Positions 1 to 6,922 of a DNA stretch of 13,536 bases are shown one piece after another. Position numbers and translations under genes: made by a program. The stretch is from Emmonsiellopsis sp. PD_33 (lineage: Eukaryota; Ascomycota; Eurotiomycetes; Onygenales; Ajellomycetaceae), in NCBI GenBank assembly GCA_032988165.1, contig JANTQF010000560.1:1-13536 (forward strand), in the 5' to 3' direction. The notes under the pieces are model-generated. The model was not told the DNA's origin, searched no databases, and saw only the letters and a list, made by a program, of their open reading frames with translations. Positions within the stretch are counted from its first letter, which is position 1. Each line of letters opens with the position of its first letter.

Positions 1-84
1 AAATTACCATTTATATAGTAATTTTATATGGTGGTTGTTGAGATATCCATAGGCTTCAATTCCTCATTTTGTATGGGAAAACAG

Positions 85-115
85 TGTTCGTTGGGTGGGA
101 CTGTTCGTTGGGTGG
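85..115. repeat. Two tandem copies of a 14-bp word, 17-bp period
   Basis: TGTTCGTTGGGTGG occurs at 85-98 and again, identically, at 102-115, separated by GAC. It lies about 550 bp upstream of the dehydrogenase start. It may be a local duplication or a doubled protein-binding site; nothing in the sequence decides between them. Confidence 0.8.
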
Positions 116-325
116 TGAATCACGTTAGTTCAAACTTATTAGGGCTCGGCTGTCCCTCCCGGTTGATTTATTTATTATTTATTTGTCGATGAGCTTGCCA
201 GAACATCTATTAAGCCCTCTAACTACACCATCGTTTTATACCCAGCGATTGGTTCTTGGATTCGAGTTTGTGTTTTTATATGCAGCTGCAGCCCGGCTGC
301 ACCCCGCATGTTCGCCATTGTTAAC

Positions 326-371
326 TATATATAGAGAATATAGATATCTTCCCGTCTTCTCCCCGTCCAAC
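326..371 (+). promoter_or_regulatory. Candidate core promoter: TATA-like element plus CT tract
   Basis: TATATATAG (326-334) is followed within about 15 nt by a C/T-rich stretch (346-371). This order is common at transcription starts of filamentous fungi. It would give a 5' leader of roughly 290 nt for the dehydrogenase at 663. The assignment rests on composition only. Confidence 0.35.
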
Positions 372-600
372 CGGGTTGCTTCGAGCTCATACATACTGGC
401 ACAAACACCGCCAACGCACGCATGTCATACAGTAAAAATCCAACTTAACTTTCCTGGAGAGTATCAGTGCGTGATGCTTCCCGCTTGCTTCGGGGCCTTT
501 TCCCGGCGTCATGTTTGTTTGAAAACTGACCAATATCAGGAGAAAGGGAGAGACTACGGTTTGGATGCGCAGTAACAATTAGGATATACTGGTCCCACGA

Positions 601-620
601 CGGACGATACTTGGATTCCG
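601..620. promoter_or_regulatory. CGG-N14-CCG dyad, possible Zn2Cys6 site
   Basis: CGGA at 601-604 and TCCG at 617-620 form an inverted repeat, CGG and CCG being 14 nt apart. Zn(II)2Cys6 dimers bind paired CGG triplets at a factor-specific spacing. The dyad lies 43 bp upstream of the start codon at 663, and a Zn2Cys6 regulator is encoded 1.5 kb past the end of this gene. Short CGG pairs arise by chance, so this is a candidate only. Confidence 0.3.
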
Positions 621-662
621 GTTGGATAGTTAGATATTGGTATCAATCAGCCTACCCGCACC

Positions 663-2005
663 ATGGCTGAGTCCGCCAGCAGAGCTTCTACAGCTCTTGT
701 GCTTCATGGCGCCAAAGACCTCCGATTGGTATGTCCAACTATGCCCCCTTTTCCGGCCTTTGATAAAATGCATATATATATATACATAGCGAAACACAGC
801 CCACAATCCAAAAGACAAACCAACAAACACATTTTTTTCTAAAAAATCAAAAAACACAAACTAACACCCCCCAGGAACCCCGCCCCACCCCTCCCCCCCT
901 CCCCCACGAAGTCCAAATCTCCATCGCCGCCACAACCCTCTGCGGCTCCGACCTACACTACTACCACCACGGCCGCAACGGCTCATTCCAGCTCCGCTCC
1001 CCGCTGGTCCTCGGCCACGAATCCGCCGGCACCATCACCGCCCTAGGCAGCGCCGTAACCAGCTTCACCCGCGGCGACCGCGTCGCCCTCGAAGTCGGCC
1101 TACCCTGCCGCAGCTGCCCCCTCTGTCTCCAGGGCCGCTACAACATCTGTCCCGAACTGCGCTTCCGCAGCTCAGCAAAGACCTTCCCGCATCTAGACGG
1201 CACGCTGATGCAGGTTACCAACCACCCCGCGGAGATGTGCCATTTGCTGCCTGGCACGATGAGCGATGTGCAGGGCGCATTGGCGGAGCCGTTGGCGGTG
1301 TGTTTGCATGCGATTCACAGATCGCGTCCGCCGAGCGCGGAGGATGTCGAGCTTGCCCGGTCCGCGCCCGGGGGGGAGGAGACCGCCGCGCTGATCTTCG
1401 GCGCGGGGGCGATAGGTTTACTGCTCATCTCTGCGCTGGCGGCCACGCAGCATTTCTCGACGCTGGTGATTGCGGATATCGACGAGGCGAGGTTGGCGAT
1501 TGCGGCGTCCTTGCCCGTTGTAGAGGGGAAGGTGAAGACTTTCCTCTTGCCGAAGACCGCGTTACAAACGACGGCGGACTCGGATGCTGATCCCGATGCC
1601 GCGGCTGCAAAAACACTCCTGGCAACCTTCTCCATCCCCCATGGTTTCAGCCGGACATATGACTGTACGGGCGTGGCCAGCTGCGTCCGCACTGCCATCC
1701 ACGCCACTTCCCCGGGGGGCGCGGTGGTGCAGATTGGCATGGGTGGCGCGCCGCAGCCGAATATCCCGCTGTCAGCTGCGGCGTTGCGCGAGGTGGATTT
1801 GATTGGCGTGTTTCGGTATGATGGGCGGTGTTACCCGGAGGCGGTGGAGTTGTTGGCGGGAGGGAAGTTGGAGGGTGTTGCGGAGATGGTGGTTACGCAT
1901 AGGGTGCCGTTGGGCGAGGGCGTGAGGGCGTTTGAGTTGGCGGGGAAAGGGGTTGATGGGGAGGGGAGGGCGGTGGTTAAGGTTGCTGTTGTTGGGGGTG
2001 AGTAG
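663..2005 (+). CDS. Zinc-dependent medium-chain dehydrogenase, L-idonate 5-dehydrogenase/polyol dehydrogenase-like
   Basis: Exons 663-728 and 875-2005 give 398 aa. The 146-nt intron (729-874) has donor GTATGT, branch CTAAC at 861-865 and acceptor CAG. The N-terminal GroES-like domain shows catalytic-zinc residues Cys45 (CGSDLHYY) and His70-Glu71 (GHES), with AEPL at 159-162. Structural-zinc cysteines are Cys100, 103, 106 and 114. The Rossmann motif GAGAIG is at 198-203, with acidic residues at VIADID (220-225) suggesting NAD(H) preference. RFRSSAKTFPHLDG, AEPLAVCLHAIHR and VQIGMGG resemble bacterial IdnD, which oxidises L-idonate to 5-keto-gluconate; sorbitol, xylitol or L-arabinitol dehydrogenases are the alternatives. 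It is about 55 aa longer than IdnD, with extra residues near 171-191 and 232-275. Wobble usage shifts sharply near 1205 from C-ending to G-ending codons. It is probably cytosolic, with no signal peptide seen. The family is secure; the substrate is not. Confidence 0.93.
729..874 (+). other. Intron in the zinc dehydrogenase gene
   Basis: The donor is GTATGT, the branch site CTAAC (861-865) and the acceptor CAG at 872-874. It contains an alternating TA run (about 772-785) and an A-rich stretch. Removing it joins Leu22 to Glu23 in frame and restores the catalytic-zinc region, which has no upstream ATG of its own in exon 2. Confidence 0.9.
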
Positions 2006-2264
2006 GTAGGAGGGAGGTGAGGGGGATGGAGTGGAATGTGGTTGTAGATAAGACTATGTGGATATGTATTTGGAAGGGCAATATCATTAACTGCCTAGGA
2101 TATTGTCTTAGGTATGGGATAATAGATGGACGTGGCGGGGGAAAAAAGGAATAGAAATAAAAATCTGGCTGAACCACCCTTCAGCAATAGATGAAAATGC
2201 ACCCCTGACAAAGGAACTGTCCCATCTAGAAGACATAAAGAGAAAAGGAAACTAAATGTACCCT
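2006..2264. terminator. Convergent 3' region with an AATAAA signal
   Basis: This is the stop-to-stop interval between the two convergent dehydrogenase genes. AATAAA at 2156-2161, 151 nt past the + strand stop, is a plausible polyadenylation signal for the zinc dehydrogenase. No AATAAA is present on the minus strand for the SDR, which is normal in fungi. The 3' ends may overlap in such a short gap. Confidence 0.5.
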
Positions 2265-3195
2265 TCACTTCAACCCCCCAGCCAAAAGCACACTCTGTCC
2301 CGTCAGGTATCCCGTTGTCACACACATCTCTACCACATTCGCGACCTCCGCAACTGTCCCCAGCCTTCCCAAGGGTATGCCGGCCGCTACTTCCGGGATG
2401 GCGTGGGCGTTGGGTATCATCCCAGTCTCGCCGATCATGGCGGGCGCAACATCGTTGACGCTGATGTTATATTCGGCTAGGCGAGTGGAGAGGTTCCTCA
2501 TCATGCCGGTCATGCCACCTTTCGAAGCTGCATAGTCTACCGTTTCGTAGGGAGAAAGTTAGCATGGCGAAGATGCACCTAGTAACAATGTCCTGCACAT
2601 ACGACAACCGTTGATCCCCCCTCCGTAGCCTGCGATGGAGGACATGAACACGATACGCCCCCACCGTTGCTCTTTCATTCGCTCCACGACGCCTTTGACT
2701 AGGATGAACGATGCGCGTAGATTCACGTTGATCGTGTAATCGAACTCTTCCAGTGATATATCCCATACCTGTGGGAGACGTTTGCCATAGCCAGCATTTG
2801 AGACTAGGATATCGGGGGTCTGCTTGTGCTCTTGCACGATCTCTTCGAACATTCGGTTGATCTGTTCCGCTTCTGCGACATCAACTTGGTGTACTGAAAT
2901 GCGTAATGACAATCCTCCTGCTTTGTAACTTTGTGACTTGAGTTCATCGACTACTGCGCGCATCCCGTCGAGGTTCTTCGAGTATGTCAGGGCGAGATGG
3001 ACGCCTCGTTGCGCCAATCTGTGGGCACATGCTGCACCTATACTGGGTCCGGGAAAATACTGCGCGTCAATATATCGGCTGGCGGAGGCTTTTGGTATTA
3101 TGGGTAATTTATTGGCTCTGGATGAATTGTACTGACCCCGAAGAGGCTCCGGTAATCAGAGCTAGACGACCGTTTATGTCGTTGAGGGAAGCCAT
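2265..3195 (-). CDS. Short-chain dehydrogenase/reductase (SDR)
   Basis: Exons 3195-3137, 3042-2603 and 2536-2265 give 256 aa. The cofactor motif TGASSGIG is at residues 15-22, rebuilt across intron 1. NAG is at 102-104, and the catalytic tetrad is Asn128 (VNL), Ser155 (MSSIAG), Tyr168 and Lys172 (YAASK). The intron 2 junction completes His167 just before Tyr168. Intron 1 (3136-3043, 94 nt) has donor GTCAGT and acceptor CAG. Intron 2 (2602-2537, 66 nt) has GTATGT, branch GCTAAC and TAG. Length and layout are those of a classical FabG-type SDR, usually a cytosolic NAD(P)H-dependent carbonyl reductase or alcohol dehydrogenase. Next to an IdnD-like enzyme, 5-keto-gluconate reduction (the role of bacterial IdnO, also an SDR) is an attractive guess. 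The C-terminus has LLAGGLK where many relatives have VDGG, so the substrate stays open. Confidence 0.94.
2537..2602 (-). other. Intron 2 of the SDR gene
   Basis: 66 nt, with donor GTATGT, branch GCTAAC and acceptor GGTAG. It falls one base into the codon for His167, immediately before the catalytic YAASK. Its length is a multiple of three, but retention reaches a stop at 2559-2561 before the active site. Confidence 0.92.
3043..3136 (-). other. Intron 1 of the SDR gene
   Basis: 94 nt, with donor GTCAGT and acceptor CCCAG. A weak branch-like TTGAC lies about 25 nt before the acceptor. Splicing joins TCG-GG to T-ATA and rebuilds the cofactor motif TGASSGIG, which is strong support for this exact junction. 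Confidence 0.9.
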
Positions 3196-3333
3196 CGTGA
3201 CAGGCTGACGAGCTCAGGGAATGGCAGGTTTTGTCCAACGCAATGGTAATTAGGAAATCCGACAAAGAATAAGCACGGTCAACGAGTCGCAGAGCATCAT
3301 GTCATGATCATGGAAGCGCATGCAGGACGAGGG

Positions 3334-3363
3334 TTCGGTAATTCTGTGGCACCAACGACCGAA
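3334..3363. promoter_or_regulatory. TTCGGT-N18-ACCGAA dyad
   Basis: TTCGGT (3334-3339) and ACCGAA (3358-3363) are perfect inverted repeats holding a CGG/CCG pair 20 nt apart. That gap is long for a Zn2Cys6 dimer site but the half-site match is extended. It lies about 140-170 bp upstream of the SDR start, directly after the Zn2Cys6 gene. Confidence 0.35.
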
Positions 3364-3366
3364 GTT

Positions 3367-3398
3367 TCCCCGCATACGCGATAGGCGGGGACCCCCAC
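3367..3398. promoter_or_regulatory. Clustered CreA-type carbon-repression sites
   Basis: TCCCCGC (3367-3373) and GCGGGGA (3385-3391) form a perfect 7-bp inverted repeat with an 11-bp spacer. Each contains the CreA consensus SYGGRG, as GCGGGG. A third match, CCCCAC (GTGGGG on the other strand), follows at 3393-3398. The spacer holds CGATAG, a GATA-factor-type hexamer. Paired CreA sites are the form usually functional in Aspergillus. The cluster is about 172-203 bp upstream of the SDR start codon. Confidence 0.5.
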
Positions 3399-3493
3399 CC
3401 CTCATTCCTAACTAGGAAGCTAGCGCGAGCAGGTAATCGCGAATTGTCCGCGCCCTGTGGTCGTTCCAAAAAGAATGCTCTACGGCTGGCAGG

Positions 3494-3500
3494 GGCTAAA
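3494..3500 (+). promoter_or_regulatory. Single GGCTAAA (XlnR-type) match
   Basis: GGCTAAA matches the sequence bound by the Aspergillus xylanolytic activator XlnR. It sits about 300 bp upstream of the SDR start and just past the regulator's stop codon. A lone heptamer can occur by chance. Confidence 0.2.
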
Positions 3501-3532
3501 GAATTTGGGTCACAAAGAACCCCAATTATTTT

Positions 3533-6054
3533 TTAGAATAGCATTCCGCTGGGGTCAACATGGTAGTTTTGGATGGGCCATATCGCGTCTGATCCTGTGG
3601 GATATTGCCCAGCTTGCTGAAACGAATTCATAGCCACAATGTTGGGATTTGTAATCTGGTAACCGGAGACGTAGTCACCGACAGCCTCTAGATCTAACCA
3701 GGAGAAATTCATTGGGCTGTATTGCACGTATGGCGGTTCTGGCAGCCGGCCAGAGGAAACCGTGCCCGCTGGGCGCACCTCATCTTGGCGTGGTAGCTCC
3801 TGGGTAGTGATCGACGGTGAAGTTTTGGGCTTCCAGAGAAGCTCGAGAAGCCGTGCATAGCGGGAACCAATATCGTCGGGTCCTGCACTGGCTCTGTGTA
3901 GTTTAGTCGTAGTGAGGTTGATTAGGTCTCGTACCCCGAGCTCTTCTTGGGCATCCATTACCCCGAAAGACCGGGCCTGGGCAGCTAAATTAGCGAACTT
4001 GCTTGGACTTTGGCCCTAGGGAGAACAAAGCCAGCTGAGGCATACCTTGTACAAAAATACTGCTGCATAGATGCTATATCTGGAAGCGGAAGGAGATTAG
4101 CCAACGTCCTCACTAGGAAACAGAAGTAGCTTACAAGTAATATCGCAGCGGCATATAGTGGAGATGTTTCTCAGGATCAACATAATTAGTTAGAATGGTA
4201 AGGTATTTTTTCGCGGCATCAACAGATGCATATATGAATCGCGCATCCTGCATAGACGCAACGTTGCTAAATGCTGCCCGCAGGTGCTCTCTCTGGGTGT
4301 GGGCGTCGCCCTTGGGTTTGTCCGTAAGAGCTTGTGATATAGCGGCTTGAAACGCAAATGCGTTGGTATACAATCTGAGGTATTCGTAAGACATCTGGAG
4401 AGTCACTTTGATATGCTGGGAGCCTGTATATCTTGTATTAGTAAACCAGTTGATGAGGAAAAGAAGGGACTAATCGCGAGTGGACTTACAACTCAATGAG
4501 CCCCAGTTCCTGTCCCAGCGGTCAATAGCGTTTCTGAAATCGTCGACATATTTTACATAATCGCCCATCAGCATCATCTGGTTGCTAGTGCGCATTCCCG
4601 AGTAAAGAACGTCATGGACGTTTCCATATAGTTGCGTGAGATCGAGAAGGGCCTGGAAAATCTGGGCATAGTCTTCATCCGCGGACGAGAGAGGTTGTAG
4701 GGAAGGAAAATCCTGTGGAGAAAGTCCAGTCATAGGGCCTGGGCCTCGAGACCAGAATGCCCTTCCGATACGAACAGATATCAATCGATCTGAAATGTAG
4801 CAGCTGGCCCATGCGAGCCGTTTACGGCCATCACTTCGACCGTCATTAGCAATATCGCCTCTGAAAGAAGTACGGTCAAGACCAAGAAAGTATCCCGATC
4901 GTAAGGCCAATCCAACGTGCATCCACGCTGCTCGATCCTCTTCACCACGCCCTACTGCTTCAATTTTTGGCCGTAATCCTTGTGGTTCCCATTCAGCCAG
5001 GATCAATAATGCCTCGACCGCCTCGACGTCGCAGTCTGTGCCAGCAGCAATCCCGGATATGAGTTCATGCATATACTTGGAGCAAACTTCATGAACACGA
5101 GGGGAATCCACTAGATCTTTCGACGCAATTGTGAGAACCGCGGTCAGTAGATGTTTCTCTTCGGAAGCAAACAAGTCTAGCGAAGCGGGATCGAAGTATT
5201 TGCGTGGAACGAGAGGAAGATAAGGGTGAAAATTGTCGGCATATCGCGTCACCAGATGAGAAACAGTCTCACGCGATAGCAATCTATTCTGGACCAGACG
5301 ATATGCCTGTATACCAGATTCTTTGGGCTCTATGTCACTGTCCCCACTAAGTCTGATGCGCCTTGTAGACTCTGAATAGTGGTCCCCGGCCTTGTCAATA
5401 CTCGCGCTTTCTGCCCCCCGTTTAGCAACGTTTGCTAGGCACTGCCATGCATCGGATGGATTTCGTGGAACAGATCCAATGGCGCTGTCTGTAGTAGATC
5501 CCGAATCGTCGTCGTCCATGTTGATCGTCGAGGCCGTAGGCGGATCCGATCGCCCATAGTGGTCTGGGGGATATGACTGCGAGAACGGGCGGTGATCCGG
5601 GGGAACCGATCCACTGCTGGGTGCGAGCTGCATGACTTTTGTAGGAGAGGAATTGGTATCTATATCTAGACTGGTGAGCTTGGGTTTCCGGATGCGACGT
5701 CCACCACGGTTTGAGCTCCCTAGAACGCACTCGCGGCGGTCTCGAAGGCAGCGTTGGCAAGGCGGGGTTCCGGGGCTACCGCTACTGTCTCTGTGTACAA
5801 ACATCAGTCAGAGATGTCACGCTCGCCAGCAATACTAGGACGGGTGATATGTGCTCTTCAGGGGGATTGCGGGTGGGTGACCAAAGCAGATCGCATTGCG
5901 ATGAACTCGAAGCAACTCACAAATCGCATCTAGATTTGCGCTGTCGACAGTGCAAACAGGCTCTCGAGACACGCTTCATGAGGTGCTCGGGATAGGATTT
6001 CGACTTCTGTTTTGTAACCTTTTTGGCTACACCATTGTGGGCGGCGGAGAGCAT
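3533..6054 (-). CDS. Zn(II)2Cys6 fungal transcription factor with MHR domain
   Basis: Exons 6054-5921, 5790-4490, 4423-4135, 4079-4046 and 3976-3533 give 733 aa. The zinc cluster is Cys33-x2-Cys36-x6-Cys43-x12-Cys56-x2-Cys59-x6-Cys66, followed by the basic run RGGRRIRKPK. It is rebuilt by intron 1 (5920-5791; GTGAGT, branch CTGAC). A Ser/Pro/Asp-rich linker covers about 75-200. Fungal middle-homology segments follow: RYADNFHPYLPLVP (227-240), EALLILAEWEP (304-314), and the block from AAWMHVGLALRSG (332-344) to RIGRAFWSRGPG (385-396). Introns 2-4 (4489-4424, 4134-4080, 4045-3977) have GTAAG or GTATG donors and clear branch sites, and their joins give SYEYLRLYTNAFAFQA and YAAVFLYKARSFGVM. I chose ATG 6054 because an in-frame TAA precedes it and the added 25 residues are basic; ATG 5979 (Met26) is the alternative. 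It is a nuclear DNA-binding regulator, probably of its neighbours. No named orthologue is recognised. Confidence 0.92.
3977..4045 (-). other. Intron 4 of the Zn2Cys6 gene
   Basis: 69 nt, with donor GTATGC, branch GCTAAT and acceptor CCCAG. Joining AAG to GCC gives FLYKARSFGVM. It follows exon 4 (4079-4046), a 34-nt micro-exon encoding YSIYAAVFLYK, which is easily missed by gene callers. Intron 3 (4134-4080, 55 nt) borders that micro-exon on its other side. Confidence 0.85.
5791..5920 (-). other. Intron 1 of the Zn2Cys6 gene, inside the zinc-cluster coding region
   Basis: 130 nt, with donor GTGAGT, branch CTGAC and acceptor CACAG. It separates Cys33/36/43 from Cys56/59/66. A second acceptor 6 nt downstream (AGACAG, ending at 5785) keeps the frame and would shorten the loop between Cys43 and Cys56 from 12 to 10 residues; both fit the family. 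Confidence 0.85.
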
Positions 6055-6500
6055 GGCTGCTTAAGGAGGATAACCACAAGACGCTTTCTCAGCTGGAGCT
6101 GCGAACCGGCGGCATTAAGCCAGCATTTCGCTCTTCTTTCGCACCCGCCTCTTTGCTGGAGATGCAGCTCGCCGCCTTGGCATTGGATGGAGGCTTTGGG
6201 ATGTTGCGTGCGTGCGGTGGGAGCAGGTTGCACAACCAGCAGCCCGAGTCCGCAAGGGATGCTGGCCAGTCGTGCGAGATGCGATAGCAATTTGAGATGG
6301 GCGCGTCTTCCCCACACCCAGCCGGGGGGGCTCCAGGCGCAGACAGCTGGGCCACTAAGACGCCGCGAAGTCTGGGACGGGACGGGAGTTGTTTGCGGTG
6401 CCAAACCCGCGAGGCCGGGGGAGAAGTTGGAGATGTCGTGGAGGGCGGCGGGCGGTGATTGGACGCCGGGCGTGCCCTAACACCAACAGTGTTCATCCCC
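6055..6500. promoter_or_regulatory. 5' leader and promoter of the Zn2Cys6 gene
   Basis: GC-rich, with purine-rich stretches on the + strand (about 6411-6456), meaning C/T-rich on the sense strand of the regulator. A minus-strand open frame (6700-6089) runs through here and begins with a Met/Glu-rich start and one hydrophobic stretch, but its later part is low-complexity Pro/Ser with no motif. I treat it as leader, not gene. The repeats GGGACGGGACGGGAG at about 6374-6388 could be regulator-binding or structural. Confidence 0.4.
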
Positions 6501-6805
6501 AATAAATATCCAACATTGCCCACCCAACCTGTTTGTTGACTACTAACTACAGCTGCAATTACAGCTACGAGCACTGGCACAGACAACGAGAAGGCCAGTA
6601 TCAGCTCCCTCTCCATCTCCATCTCCATTTTGACTCCCAGCTCCTCCATTTGGGGCTCGCTGGAGGCTGGTTCTACAGCATTGTCCTGCACATCCACCAT
6701 ATTTCTTTTTCCAATTCAACGCTGGAAACCCTTTCCCAGCTGCCTCTACAGTGTATCTGTACATTGCTCTGGATGCTCTGCCTTGCTTTGCTTTGACCCA
6801 AAATC
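6498..6805 (+). promoter_or_regulatory. Possible + strand promoter, divergent from the regulator gene
   Basis: CCAATAAATAT at about 6498-6508 is followed by a long C/T-rich stretch (6603-6660) that includes three tandem CTCCAT hexamers (6611-6628). Next comes an ATG at 6806 in good context (AATCATGG). This is the order expected of a fungal promoter pointing right, back to back with the regulator's leader. No conserved gene follows, so the transcript could be non-coding or the element may serve the regulator. Confidence 0.3.
6611..6628. repeat. (CTCCAT)3 hexamer repeat in a pyrimidine tract
   Basis: Three exact CTCCAT units, preceded by the near-match CTCCCT. The repeat is part of the pyrimidine-rich stretch described for the possible + strand promoter. 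Confidence 0.85.
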
Positions 6806-6922
6806 ATGGCTCTCAGTCCTCAGCCAGCTGCACTCCCGCTCACTCGATGTCCAGATCCAGACCCCAACAGCAAGCCACCACGCAAGTACCCGTGGTCAGA
6901 AGTCCTCATGTCTGCGCTTTGA
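6806..6922 (+). CDS. Short ORF, 38 aa, possible tiny gene or upstream ORF
   Basis: ATG at 6806 in favourable context opens 38 codons ending at TGA 6920-6922. The peptide begins MALSPQPAALPL and contains Pro/Lys-rich PNSKPPRKYPW. It has no signal peptide, membrane segment or known motif. Codon choice looks mildly gene-like, and a pyrimidine tract lies upstream. A much longer frame (6751-7470) overlaps it but runs through a T-rich tract and looks spurious. It could be a uORF of an unspliced transcript, a first exon, or chance. Confidence 0.15.
   Translation: MALSPQPAALPLTRCPDPDPNSKPPRKYPWSEVLMSAL

Larger units (their letters stand above)
1..662. other. Upstream region of the zinc dehydrogenase gene
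   Basis: No convincing coding sequence is seen. A long open frame at about 183-575 lacks codon structure and any recognisable motif. The region has an AT-rich stretch (163-184), a 14-bp direct repeat (85-115), a TATA-like element followed by a pyrimidine tract (326-371), one CreA-type hexamer CCCCGC at 302-307, and a CGG/CCG dyad close to the start codon (601-620). It therefore reads as promoter plus 5' leader of the gene starting at 663. An inverted repeat, AAATTAC at 1-7 with GTAATTT at 18-24, sits at the window edge and is not interpretable alone. Confidence 0.6.
3196..3532. promoter_or_regulatory. Intergenic region between regulator and SDR: SDR promoter
   Basis: Runs from the stop of the upstream regulator to the SDR start codon, both on the minus strand. 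It contains a 10-bp palindrome CATGATCATG (3303-3312), a TTCGGT/ACCGAA dyad (3334-3363), an inverted pair of CreA-type sites (3367-3391) with a further site at 3393-3398, and one XlnR-type GGCTAAA at 3494-3500. No ORF is supported. The density of carbon-control motifs suggests regulated expression of the SDR. Confidence 0.55.

Noticed and set aside
1..24. AAATTAC/GTAATTT inverted repeat at the window edge, considered as a transposon terminus
   Set aside because: It is a 7-bp AT-rich palindrome with no partner end or transposase in the window.
183..575. 130-codon + strand open frame upstream of the dehydrogenase
   Set aside because: It runs through the TATA-like and pyrimidine promoter elements, has a non-ATG start, and shows no motif.
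1315..1740. 141-codon frame antisense to the zinc dehydrogenase
   Set aside because: It is a shadow of a GC-rich coding exon whose sense frame has clear domain motifs.
6089..6700. 203-codon minus-strand frame with a Met/Glu-rich start and one hydrophobic stretch
   Set aside because: The later half is Pro/Ser/Arg low complexity, its start overlaps the (CTCCAT)n tract, which explains the Met/Glu repeats, and no family is recognisable. It probably belongs to the regulator's leader.
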